Under the pieces are notes generated by a model. It was given only the letters and a program-made list of their open reading frames with translations, made no database searches and was not told the DNA's origin. From Candidatus Gastranaerophilales bacterium (GTDB lineage Bacteria; Cyanobacteriota; Vampirovibrionia; Gastranaerophilales; Gastranaerophilaceae), in NCBI GenBank assembly GCA_905235825.1, contig CAJONH010000021.1, positions 1 through 10,518 of the forward strand: 10,518 nucleotides of DNA. Reading direction: 5' to 3'. Both the position numbers and the translations under genes were made by a program. Below are positions 1-6,978 of this stretch, in pieces (the first letter of the stretch is position 1; every line of letters starts with the position of its first letter).

Positions 1-5
1 AAAAA

Positions 6-82
6 TGGGGCGGGTAGTGGGAGTCGAACCCACGAATATCGGAACCACAATCCGAGGCCTTAACCACTTGGCGATACCCGCC
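6..82 (-). tRNA. tRNA-His (anticodon GTG)
   Basis: Read on the minus strand, this folds as a full cloverleaf. The acceptor stem is eight perfect pairs (GGCGGGTA with TACCCGCC), including the extra G-1:C73 pair that marks histidine tRNAs. The D arm is GCC/GGC. The anticodon arm is TCGGA/TCCGA around loop TTGTGGT, so the anticodon is GTG. The T arm is GTGGG/CCCAC with loop TTCGAAT. The 3' CCA is encoded (bases 6-8), and a T run follows to the window edge, possibly the start of a terminator. The gene lies 27 bases downstream of the HAD phosphatase gene on the same strand, so it may be read from that operon or from its own promoter. Confidence 0.97.
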
Positions 83-94
83 ACTTATAAAACC

Positions 95-123
95 ACTTTA
101 ATATAAAAATTATTTTTTTTCAA
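95..123 (-). promoter_or_regulatory. possible promoter for tRNA-His
   Basis: On the minus strand a TTGAAA box (118-123) and a TAAAGT box (95-100) are separated by 17 bases. Transcription would start near base 88, a few bases before the tRNA. The -35 box overlaps the last codons of the HAD phosphatase gene. The match is moderate (5/6 and 4/6), and such AT-rich DNA gives chance matches easily. Confidence 0.35.
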
Positions 124-763
124 CAATTTTTATTATATCGGCAGGTTTTTTTACAAATATTTTTCCTCCGTTTTTTTTGAGAAATTCCTCGTCCTTAAAT
201 CCCCATAAAACACTTATACAGGGTATATTTGCATTAGCTGCCGTTTGTATATCTACTTCACTGTCGCCTGCATATATTACATCATCAAACCCTTTTCCCA
301 GTTCTCCCAGTGCTTTTATAATACCGTCGGAGGAAGGCTTTTTCCTTATTTCTTCACTTTCTCCTATTGCTGTTGTTATATAATCTTTAAAATATTTACG
401 GCATAACTCTTTTACTGCCGCATCATACTTATTTGATACTACTGCCATTGCAAAATTTTTTTCTTTCAATGTTTTCAGCATTTCCATAATGCCGTCATAA
501 GGAGCCGTTACTTCATACATGTGATTTGTGTAATACCATTTAAAAACTTCTACCAATTCATCAAGGGCAGTTTCTTCGCAAAACTCTCCTACTGCACGTT
601 CAAATGCTTTTTTTATTCCGTTTCCTACAAAACTTCTTACTTCTTCAAAACTCCGTTCTTTATATCCGCAGATTTTCAATGCATAATTGAAACTTACGTG
701 TAAATCTCCCAATGTATTAAGCAGTGTGCCGTCTAAATCAAATATTATTGTATTTATACTCAT
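110..763 (-). CDS. HAD-IA hydrolase, phosphoglycolate phosphatase-like
   Basis: A 217-residue HAD-superfamily phosphatase, the normal size for the Gph/PpaX group, which dephosphorylates phosphoglycolate, pyrophosphate or similar small phosphoesters in the cytoplasm. All four motifs are visible: nucleophile DLDGTL with D9 and D11, Ser110 in VVSNK, Lys142 in RKKP, and the acidic GDSEVD with D167 and D171. An alpha-helical cap lies between motifs I and II. The late segment AANANIPCISVLWGF resembles phosphoglycolate phosphatases. I chose the ATG at 763. The frame also offers a TTG two codons earlier (769), but neither start has a clear Shine-Dalgarno. The start lies inside the end of the upstream HAD gene (26-base overlap), so translation is probably coupled. 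No signal peptide. The exact substrate cannot be told from sequence. Confidence 0.88.
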   Translation of the reverse strand: MSINTIIFDLDGTLLNTLGDLHVSFNYALKICGYKERSFEEVRSFVGNGIKKAFERAVGEFCEETALDELVEVFKWYYTNHMYEVTAPYDGIMEMLKTLKEKNFAMAVVSNKYDAAVKELCRKYFKDYITTAIGESEEIRKKPSSDGIIKALGELGKGFDDVIYAGDSEVDIQTAANANIPCISVLWGFKDEEFLKKNGGKIFVKKPADIIKIVEKK

Positions 764-1430
764 AATCAAATATATTTCTGTTTATCTCGTTAAAATTGTG
801 TATTATTTGATTTACACAAGGAATATTCTTGTATAATGTATCGCTTTCGATTGAGGCAATTGCTATAATTCTTCCGATGCCTGCACTTTGTGCCGAATTT
901 ATTCCTGATATTGCATCTTCAACTACTATGCATTCTTCAGGTCTTAAATTTATGTTTTTTGCTGCAATTTGATATATATCAGGTGCAGGCTTGCCTTTTA
1001 TTTTACCGTTTGAATATACTATTTTTTCTAAATCAAACCATTTTGCAAGGTTAAATTCCTTTATGTAAAATTCAACATTATCCCATTCCGACATTGTTGC
1101 TATAGTTCTTGGTATGTTATTTGACTTTAAAAAATCCAAAAAATCTTCTGCCCCCGGAGCAAGTACCAGATTTTTTCTATCTTTTAAACATTGTTCTCTA
1201 TATAAAGATTCTTTTTCTTTTGCTAATTTTTCTGCTAATTCGGGGGCGGGTTTTCTTTGAATGGCATATTCTATTATATCAGCATTTGTTCTGCCGAACA
1301 TTTTTTCTCTCATTTCATCGTCCGTAAATTCATATCCTCCTAATCTTTTGGAATAAATTCTCCACGCCTCATAATGCAAATGAGAATCAAAAAACAATGT
1401 GCCGTTAAAATCGAAAATTATACCCTTCAT
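738..1430 (-). CDS. HAD-family hydrolase, beta-phosphoglucomutase-like, with DxN motif
   Basis: A 230-residue cytoplasmic protein of the HAD-IA/beta-phosphoglucomutase type. Visible motifs are DFNGTLF at 7-13, Thr112 in TIATMS, Lys147 in KGKPAPDI, and the acidic pair ED at 171-172 in VVEDAISGI. The VEDAxxGI and GKPAPD stretches are typical of phosphoglucomutase/phosphatase relatives. The oddity is motif I: the second Asp, the usual general acid/base for phosphatase and mutase chemistry, is Asn9. I recall DFNGTLFF-type proteins from gut anaerobes, so this is likely a subfamily and not decay, as the rest of the fold is intact. The start ATG follows an AGAGG site (1436-1440) with 5-base spacing. 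It is the first gene of a minus-strand unit with the overlapping phosphatase gene. Substrate unknown. Confidence 0.85.
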   Translation of the reverse strand: MKGIIFDFNGTLFFDSHLHYEAWRIYSKRLGGYEFTDDEMREKMFGRTNADIIEYAIQRKPAPELAEKLAKEKESLYREQCLKDRKNLVLAPGAEDFLDFLKSNNIPRTIATMSEWDNVEFYIKEFNLAKWFDLEKIVYSNGKIKGKPAPDIYQIAAKNINLRPEECIVVEDAISGINSAQSAGIGRIIAIASIESDTLYKNIPCVNQIIHNFNEINRNIFDYEYKYNNI

Positions 1431-1461
1431 ATTAACCTCTTTTATGATTTTAACATAAACA

Positions 1462-1490
1462 ATTATATTAATTCACAAACCATTACTTAA
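1462..1490 (-). promoter_or_regulatory. possible promoter for the HAD gene pair
   Basis: A perfect TATAAT on the minus strand (1462-1467) lies about 30 bases before the start codon of the first HAD gene. The best -35 at 17-base spacing is a poor TTAAGT (1485-1490). It overlaps the back-to-back plus-strand promoter region, so the two units could interfere. Confidence 0.4.
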
Positions 1491-1516
1491 TAATACTCTC
1501 GGTTTTATTATATAAT
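1487..1516 (+). promoter_or_regulatory. probable promoter of the CDF-CorC/era operon
   Basis: A perfect TATAAT at 1511-1516 is preceded, at 18 bases, by TTAATA (1487-1492, 4/6 match to TTGACA). The predicted start is near 1523, leaving a leader of about 50 bases. That leader is too short and unstructured to hold a known metal riboswitch. Confidence 0.5.
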
Positions 1517-1573
1517 AGACATTTTAACTTATTTATTTTATAATTGTTGTATCTACAAATTACAAGGTATAAA

Positions 1574-3475
1574 ATGACATCAGGCAGTATTTCGTCAGAA
1601 GGTTCGGCTGCAACGGCAGGTAATTCCCCCAACGTAGACGGTATAGGACATAACGGAAGTTCTGATAATCTTCTGAATGAACGAAAAAAAAGTGAAAATT
1701 CTAAATTTAGGGCGGTAGTCCGTGCTTTTTTGGCTAATGTTTTTATTGCATTTATAAAACTTGTTTCGTGGTATTTTACAAAGAGCTCTGCAATGTTCGC
1801 AGAAGCTGTTCACTCCGGTGTGGATTCTTTTAACAGTATTTGTTTAATGGTAGGATTAAAACAGGGTTCACGTCCTGCCGATGATTTTCATCCTTTTGGA
1901 CACGGACTTGAAACAAATGTATGGACAATTGTCGCTTGCATGTTGATGTTTATAGGTTCTGCCGTTTCGCTTTTAAGTTCCTATCATAAAATAATGTTCA
2001 ACAATCACTCGGATGATTTACTCAATTATTATCCGATACTTGCAATAATATTGGCACTAAGTATATTATCGGAATCATGGGCGGTTCACAGTGCCGTTAA
2101 CGCTGTATTGGATGAAGCAAAAGTTAAGCATATCAATCCTGTTGTTGACTTATTTAAATCAATGAAATATGTTCACAAAATTACAACACCGACAACGAAA
2201 TATGTTTGGTATGAAGATGTTGTTGCTCTTTCAGGTGTAATAGTCGCATTTATAGCTGTTTCAATTTCCAAGTTTTTACTGCCTTCCAATCTTGCACACA
2301 TACCTGACGGTATTGCATCAGGTATAATAGCTTTAATGATGCTGTTTCTTGCAGGTTATATGCTGAAAAATAATGTAAATCTGCTGACAGGCTTATCTGC
2401 TCAGCCTCAAGCCGAAGAAATGATTAAACAAATAGCTGAAAATCTTCACTGTGTCAGCTGTGTTAAAGAACTTAAAACCATGGATATGGGTACATCAGGA
2501 TTAATTGTTAATATTAAAATTGAAGTTGACCCTGAAATTCAGGTAAAAGAAGCTGATGATATATCAGAAATGGTTGAACGCAAAATAAGAGAACAATTTT
2601 CAAATATTTCACACGTATCTGTAGAAATTGATACGGATGATGCGGAAGAAAATTGGGAAAATAAATTTGATAAAATTATTCAAGAAGGCGAAAAAATAGA
2701 TGTTTTTGATGATAAAGAAGCAGATATGCTCTCAAATTTCTATTCTTTCTCACAAACCGTAGTAAAAGAAATTATGGTTCCACGTCCGAAAGGTGTTTTT
2801 ATAGATGCCGAAGATTCTTTAGATGTTTTAATTGATTTGATTATAGACTCGGGACATACAAGAATTCCTATTTATGAAGGAACCGTTGATAATTTAATAG
2901 GAGTAATTAATGCTAAAGATGCACTAAAAGCATTAAGAGATAAGGCAAATGAACAAAAAGATTTTGAAATAAAATCTCTTGCACGTGAAATTTTAATTAT
3001 ACCCGAAAATAAATTTATAAGCGACCTTTTAAATGATTTTACTTCAACCAAAAATCAAATTGCGGCAGTTGCCGATGAACACGGCGGTATTGCCGGTATT
3101 GTAACAGTTGAAGATATCATTGAAGAAATTGTCGGTGAAATTTATGATGAATTTGATGAAGCTCCCGTGCCTGAAATAAATAAAATTGATGATTATACTT
3201 TAAATATTTCGGCATTGATTGATATAGAAGATATTAACGAAAAATTTGACCTTGATATACCTAATGAAGACTTTCAAACTCTTGGCGGATACGTATTTGG
3301 TTTATTGGGCAGAGAACCCGAAATCGGCGATAAAGTCGAAGACAGAAATCTTTCGTTTGAAGTAATTGAACTTGACGGTATTAAAATTTCAAGAATTATA
3401 ATGAGAAAAGATACTCCGTTTGTTGATAAAGAACAACAGCAAGATGAAACGCAGGCATCCGATGAAACATTATAA
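1574..3475 (+). CDS. CDF metal transporter fused to CBS-CorC_HlyC module
   Basis: A 633-residue fusion. Residues 1-40 are Ser/Gly/Ala-rich and probably disordered. Residues 46-263 form a six-helix cation diffusion facilitator, which exports divalent metals (Zn, Mn, Fe type) against protons. It has the TM2 site HSGVD (H80, D84), the FHPFGHGLE loop (105-113), and an acidic TM5 entry YEDVVALSG (E214, D215), closest in look to the SLC30A9/ZnT9 branch. Residues 275-355 are the CDF cytoplasmic domain with a CVSC pair (293-296). A CorC/HlyC module follows: lead-in with EIMVPRP, CBS 1 (about 395-453), CBS 2 (about 465-525, ADEHGGIAGIVTVEDIIEEIVGE), and the CorC_HlyC domain (about 537-612, with FQTLGGYVFGLLGR). 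No DUF21 domain is present. The start is the ATG preceded by AAGG at six bases. The reading frame is unbroken. It overlaps era by 14 bases. The role in metal efflux or sensing is inferred. Confidence 0.9.
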   Translation: MTSGSISSEGSAATAGNSPNVDGIGHNGSSDNLLNERKKSENSKFRAVVRAFLANVFIAFIKLVSWYFTKSSAMFAEAVHSGVDSFNSICLMVGLKQGSRPADDFHPFGHGLETNVWTIVACMLMFIGSAVSLLSSYHKIMFNNHSDDLLNYYPILAIILALSILSESWAVHSAVNAVLDEAKVKHINPVVDLFKSMKYVHKITTPTTKYVWYEDVVALSGVIVAFIAVSISKFLLPSNLAHIPDGIASGIIALMMLFLAGYMLKNNVNLLTGLSAQPQAEEMIKQIAENLHCVSCVKELKTMDMGTSGLIVNIKIEVDPEIQVKEADDISEMVERKIREQFSNISHVSVEIDTDDAEENWENKFDKIIQEGEKIDVFDDKEADMLSNFYSFSQTVVKEIMVPRPKGVFIDAEDSLDVLIDLIIDSGHTRIPIYEGTVDNLIGVINAKDALKALRDKANEQKDFEIKSLAREILIIPENKFISDLLNDFTSTKNQIAAVADEHGGIAGIVTVEDIIEEIVGEIYDEFDEAPVPEINKIDDYTLNISALIDIEDINEKFDLDIPNEDFQTLGGYVFGLLGREPEIGDKVEDRNLSFEVIELDGIKISRIIMRKDTPFVDKEQQQDETQASDETL

Positions 3476-4349
3476 ATTCGGCTATACAGCCATAATCGGA
3501 AGACCTAATGTCGGAAAAAGCACTATATTAAACAGACTTATAGGACAAAAAGTTGCAATTGCAACAAATAAGGCTCAAACTACAAGAAGACGAATAAACG
3601 GTATTTTAACAACAGATGAGGCTCAAATTGTTTTTGTAGATACTCCGGGTATTCATAAACCTGTCGACCGTTTAGGCGAATGTCTTGTTGATGAAGCTAA
3701 AAGTGCAATTGATGATGTGGATCTTGTTTTATTTATTGTTGACGGGTCAACAAGTGCGGGTAGAGGCGACAGGTGGATTGTCGAAAATGTTTTAAAAGAT
3801 TATAAGGGACAATTAATTATTGTGGCAAATAAATATGACCTTATAAAGGATGTACAAAAAAGAGAAGAAATTCTTTTAACATATAAAACTCTTTTTAATG
3901 AGAATTATCCCTCCGTAAAAATATCTGCAAAAACAGGCAGAAATTTTGATACTCTTATAAAGAATATTGTAAGAAAACTTCCTGCCGGTGAAAAAGTTTA
4001 TGAGGATGACGAGATTACGGATGAAACAATGCGTAATATTGCACGTGAATTAATAAGAGAAAAAATTTTACTCCATACACACGATGAGGTGCCTCACAGC
4101 GTTGCCGTAATAATAGAAAATTATGAAGAAACAGAAAATATAGATAAAATAACGGCACAAATAATAGTTGAACAGGAAACACAAAAAGGAATTATAATAG
4201 GCAAAGGCGGAAGTATGCTAAAAACAATAGGTACTGAAGCACGCATGGAGATAGAAGATACGGCGGGGAAAAAAGTTTTTCTGGATTTGCAGGTAAAGGT
4301 TATAAAAGACTGGCGTAAAAAATCAAAAGATTTGGGCAAAATGTATTAA
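3462..4349 (+). CDS. era: GTPase Era
   Basis: A 295-residue GTPase, close to the roughly 300 residues usual for Era. Era binds 16S rRNA near its 3' end and checks small-subunit assembly. GTPase motifs in order: G1 GRPNVGKST (13-21), switch region with QTTRRRINGI (39-48), G3 DTPG (60-63), G4 NKYD (123-126), G5 SAK (155-157). The C-terminal KH RNA-binding domain shows IIIGKGGSMLKTIG (244-257) and the closing VKVIKDWR segment. I chose the ATG at 3462, which gives the normal short Era N-terminus and has AGG six bases before it. An in-frame ATG (3444) and TTG (3420) lie further upstream inside the fusion gene, with poorer ribosome sites. The 14-base overlap with the transporter gene points to translational coupling. 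No convincing terminator follows. Confidence 0.96.
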   Translation: MKHYKFGYTAIIGRPNVGKSTILNRLIGQKVAIATNKAQTTRRRINGILTTDEAQIVFVDTPGIHKPVDRLGECLVDEAKSAIDDVDLVLFIVDGSTSAGRGDRWIVENVLKDYKGQLIIVANKYDLIKDVQKREEILLTYKTLFNENYPSVKISAKTGRNFDTLIKNIVRKLPAGEKVYEDDEITDETMRNIARELIREKILLHTHDEVPHSVAVIIENYEETENIDKITAQIIVEQETQKGIIIGKGGSMLKTIGTEARMEIEDTAGKKVFLDLQVKVIKDWRKKSKDLGKMY

Positions 4350-4379
4350 TTTGAAATTAAATAATATTGTTCGGACGAA

Positions 4380-5825
4380 TTAAGCAACAATAACTCTGTT
4401 TCTGCCTGTTTTTTTAGCTTCATACAAGGCTTTATCCGCTTTTTGAACAAATATATCCGAAGTCATTGTTTCATCATCAAACGCACATACACCAAGACTT
4501 GCAGTTACTTTTATGTATCGTTTTTCTGTTTCATCAGCTTCCGTTATATCAATTTGAGTTTCTTCTATAACTTTACGCAATCTTTTAGCAACTGCAGCAG
4601 CTTCTTGCAATTTTGTTTGAGGAAGTATTATAAAAAATTCTTCGCCTCCGTATCGGCAGGCAATATCGTATTCTCTTATTTCATGCATTATTACTTCGGC
4701 AATTTTCTTCAATACGCAGTCGCCGGCTGCATGTCCGTACGTATCATTTACTTTTTTGAAATAATCAACATCGGTCATAATACAGCATAGTGAAATATTA
4801 TTTCTTTTACTGTTTGCAACTTCTTGTTTAAGACGAATTTCAAACTGTCTTCGATTATTTAATCCCGTTAAAGCATCAAGTGTAGCATATTTCAATACTT
4901 CAGCATATACATTTGCTCTATGTATGGTTAATCCTGACTGTCTTGTTAATTGAACAAGATAATCAATATCTTTTTGTAAGAGTTTATCTGTATTGCTGTA
5001 TGCGGCAATTGCACCTATAATATTTTCATCGTTAGTAAGCGGAAACACACCGATTTTATGATTTTTTGAAAGAATATATTCATTTTCGGCTTTTTTTATT
5101 TTTTTCAACAGTTTATAAACATTTTCCTCCATACAGGCTTTTGGCCAGACAAGAGAATATTTATTATCCTTATATACAAACATATAAATCAGATGATTTG
5201 ACATAAACCTGTCTATCATTTCACCTATAAGCGGAATAATATAAGACAATTCATACTGGCTTTCTATGATTTTGGCAATATCTTTCATAGCACGATAGAA
5301 ATTTAGACTTACTTCCATCTGTTCATTTAAAATATAGTTCGTTATTGCTCCCGATATAAGTTTTGATGCTATATTCAAAATTGTAAAAAATTCTTTTGTA
5401 AACGCATTTTTTTTGCAGGAAATATTTAAAAGTCCAAAGACTTCTCCGTTAGATACAAGCGGAAATATAATATTATTTTCATCGGATTTTAAATCAATAA
5501 TTCGATACTGTTCGTCTTCTTTGATATCACAACTGAATTCTTCTTCATTAAAATAAAATTTTTCTCCGTTAGACATTGCGAGTGAATTAAATATAAAATT
5601 AATTTCTCCTGTTAATCCGTTATTTTCATATACTTCCCAGTCTTTAACAAAATTTTTCAACACCATATTATTGTTATCCCAGATAACAAATTCCGTTTTA
5701 TCAATATTTAAATGCGTTTTAAAAAGTTTATTTACCGAATTTGCACTGTTAACAGGTGATATTCTTTGTGTAAGAATATTTGCAAGTTGATTTAAAAAAT
5801 CAGTATTAAGTTCTTTACTTATCAT
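4380..5825 (-). CDS. GAF-GAF-GGDEF diguanylate cyclase
   Basis: A 481-residue cytoplasmic signalling enzyme expected to make cyclic di-GMP from two GTP. Two GAF-like sensor regions lie at about 12-165 (with FPLVSNGEVFGLLNIS) and 175-305 (with VFPLTNDENIIGAIAAYS). The GGDEF domain runs from about 315 to the end, with LDALTGLNNRRQF, DVDYFKKVNDTYGHAAGD, active-site RYGGEEF (391-397), SLGVCAFD and ADKALYEAKKTGRNRV. The inhibitory I-site RxxD is intact (REYD, 384-387, five residues before GGEEF), so product feedback is likely. There are no membrane helices and no EAL domain. The ATG overlaps the end of the upstream TPR gene by 11 bases, with only a purine-rich stretch as ribosome site, so its translation probably depends on that gene. 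The ligands of the GAF domains are unknown. Confidence 0.93.
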   Translation of the reverse strand: MISKELNTDFLNQLANILTQRISPVNSANSVNKLFKTHLNIDKTEFVIWDNNNMVLKNFVKDWEVYENNGLTGEINFIFNSLAMSNGEKFYFNEEEFSCDIKEDEQYRIIDLKSDENNIIFPLVSNGEVFGLLNISCKKNAFTKEFFTILNIASKLISGAITNYILNEQMEVSLNFYRAMKDIAKIIESQYELSYIIPLIGEMIDRFMSNHLIYMFVYKDNKYSLVWPKACMEENVYKLLKKIKKAENEYILSKNHKIGVFPLTNDENIIGAIAAYSNTDKLLQKDIDYLVQLTRQSGLTIHRANVYAEVLKYATLDALTGLNNRRQFEIRLKQEVANSKRNNISLCCIMTDVDYFKKVNDTYGHAAGDCVLKKIAEVIMHEIREYDIACRYGGEEFFIILPQTKLQEAAAVAKRLRKVIEETQIDITEADETEKRYIKVTASLGVCAFDDETMTSDIFVQKADKALYEAKKTGRNRVIVA

Positions 5826-6882
5826 TTTTATCTTTCTTTTTCTTACCGTATGTGCATTTTAGCATTTTATTCATATTGAAGTCTTTTTGATTTTCTGCCA
5901 GAATTTTACCTTTTGAATATGTAATTTCTCCATAGCCTAATGAAGTTATAGGTTCATGATTAGTTAAATATTCAGTTCCGCCTTCGCTCATTATACGTCT
6001 TTTTATTTCATTTATAATACCGAATATATATTTGTTTTTACTTTTATTACCGTTATAATCAAGGAGCATAGTAGTCTTTTCAAATTCTTCCAATGATTCT
6101 TTATTTAAATGCATACTTCTTAACAGAAGTGCAAAATTGTAATGTGCTTCAAATCTGTCGGGATAAATGTTTATAGCCTTGCAGTATTCATTTGCTGCAG
6201 CGGCATAATCTCCCAGCATGTGGTCGGTTAATGCCATATTAAAAGTATTATCATAATCATTTTTCAAATATTTTTCGGCATTTTTATAGGAGTCTTTTGC
6301 TTTACGAAGGTATTTTCTTGAAATATGCGACCGTTCCCCCATAAAAACGGATTTTCCCCTATATGCCAGACCCATATTATAATATGCAATTCCTCTGTTT
6401 GTTTTTGCAGCTTTTGCATTGTTATATACAAGCGGAATATTAATTGTAAAAGGTTTTGCATTGATTACACGTCCGTATTCCTGAATAGCCTTATCGTAAT
6501 TAGCCATTTTCTCGGATAAAATAATACCTAAATCCATTCTGCAAGCCATAAAATTCGGACTGTATTTTAAAGCACGCTCATAAGAATTTACGGCTTCATA
6601 ATAATTTTCAAAGCTGACATATATATTGCCTAAATTACAACTTGCACGTGAGTGTCCGGGATAATTTCTCAATGCAACTTTATAGAGTTCTATAGCTTTT
6701 TGGTATTCTCTGTTTTTATATGCTTTATCGCCTTTGTGTACAAAATAAAATCCCACTGCTTTATGATATTGAATACTATACCAGTGCCGGCAGAAATATA
6801 ATGACAGCAAAAATACAATAAATAAAAGAGTTAAAAATATTTTTGTAATTCTTAATTGAAGTATTTTTATTATTAAATCCAA
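5815..6882 (-). CDS. membrane-anchored TPR protein
   Basis: A 355-residue protein with one N-terminal membrane segment (about 13-30) and no obvious signal-peptidase site, followed by tetratricopeptide repeats. Repeats are visible at about 43-76 (GDKAYKNREYQKAIELYKVALRNYP), 77-110 (ending in ERALKYSPN), 111-145, 163-205 (degenerate), 209-242 (ending in KAINIYP) and 243-276. The tail is basic (KKKKDKNDK). TPR arrays bind partner proteins. No enzyme domain is seen, so the function is unknown. The frame has no nearby ATG. The start is a TTG with a strong AGAGG six bases upstream. It overlaps the GGDEF gene by 11 bases, suggesting that it localises or regulates that cyclase, which is inference from gene order. 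Whether the repeats face the cytoplasm or the outside is unclear from flanking charges. Confidence 0.85.
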   Translation of the reverse strand: MDLIIKILQLRITKIFLTLLFIVFLLSLYFCRHWYSIQYHKAVGFYFVHKGDKAYKNREYQKAIELYKVALRNYPGHSRASCNLGNIYVSFENYYEAVNSYERALKYSPNFMACRMDLGIILSEKMANYDKAIQEYGRVINAKPFTINIPLVYNNAKAAKTNRGIAYYNMGLAYRGKSVFMGERSHISRKYLRKAKDSYKNAEKYLKNDYDNTFNMALTDHMLGDYAAAANEYCKAINIYPDRFEAHYNFALLLRSMHLNKESLEEFEKTTMLLDYNGNKSKNKYIFGIINEIKRRIMSEGGTEYLTNHEPITSLGYGEITYSKGKILAENQKDFNMNKMLKCTYGKKKKDKNDK

Positions 6883-6888
6883 AATTTA

Positions 6889-6893
6889 CCTCT
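6889..6893 (-). promoter_or_regulatory. Shine-Dalgarno deciding a TTG start (TPR gene)
   Basis: AGAGG on the minus strand sits six bases before the TTG at 6880-6882. No ATG occurs in frame until far into the repeats, so this site fixes the start of the TPR gene. Confidence 0.75.
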
Positions 6894-6921
6894 GCACACA
6901 TTGAAATAAAGAATTATTATT

Positions 6922-6950
6922 ATTTTACTACAAAATTCACCTTATTTTAA
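6922..6950 (-). promoter_or_regulatory. possible promoter for the TPR-GGDEF pair
   Basis: Minus-strand TTAAAA (6945-6950), a 17-base spacer and TAAAAT (6922-6927) make a plausible but low-information promoter about 40 bases before the TPR start. The surrounding DNA is very AT-rich. Confidence 0.35.
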
Positions 6951-6972
6951 CTCCCATATTATTTCTTCGTAA

Positions 6973-6978
6973 TATAAT
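6973..6978 (+). promoter_or_regulatory. probable -10 box of bioA
   Basis: A perfect TATAAT lies 22 bases before the bioA ATG. The best upstream partner, TTAACT (6947-6952), is 20 bases away, longer than ideal. The leader would be about 16 bases. No clear BirA operator (paired TTGTTAAC-type half sites) overlaps it. Confidence 0.45.

Noticed and set aside
177..1327. Short plus-strand open frames opposite the HAD genes (177-383, 521-703, 1109-1327)
   Set aside because: They lie wholly antisense to well-supported genes, have no ribosome sites or recognisable domains, and reflect low-GC codon bias on the other strand.
1517..1573. Metal or magnesium riboswitch in the leader of the CDF-CorC gene
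   Set aside because: The leader is only about 50 bases and shows no conserved hairpins of the M-box, yybP-ykoY or NiCo types.
1595..1813. Minus-strand open frame inside the CDF-CorC gene
   Set aside because: It is antisense to conserved transporter sequence, with no motif or ribosome site.
3420..3461. Longer Era N-terminus starting at TTG 3420 or ATG 3444
   Set aside because: It would add 6 to 14 residues not typical of Era. The ATG at 3462 has a better-placed AGG and gives the normal N-terminus.
4365..4392. TATTGTT/AACAATA inverted repeat between era and the GGDEF gene as a two-way terminator
   Set aside because: The stem is a 7-bp, AT-rich helix with a 14-base loop, no T tract, and overlap with the end of the GGDEF gene. 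It is too weak to call.
6264..6519. Overlapping open frames of about 65 codons inside the TPR gene, on both strands
   Set aside because: They are shadows of the TPR coding frame without independent support.
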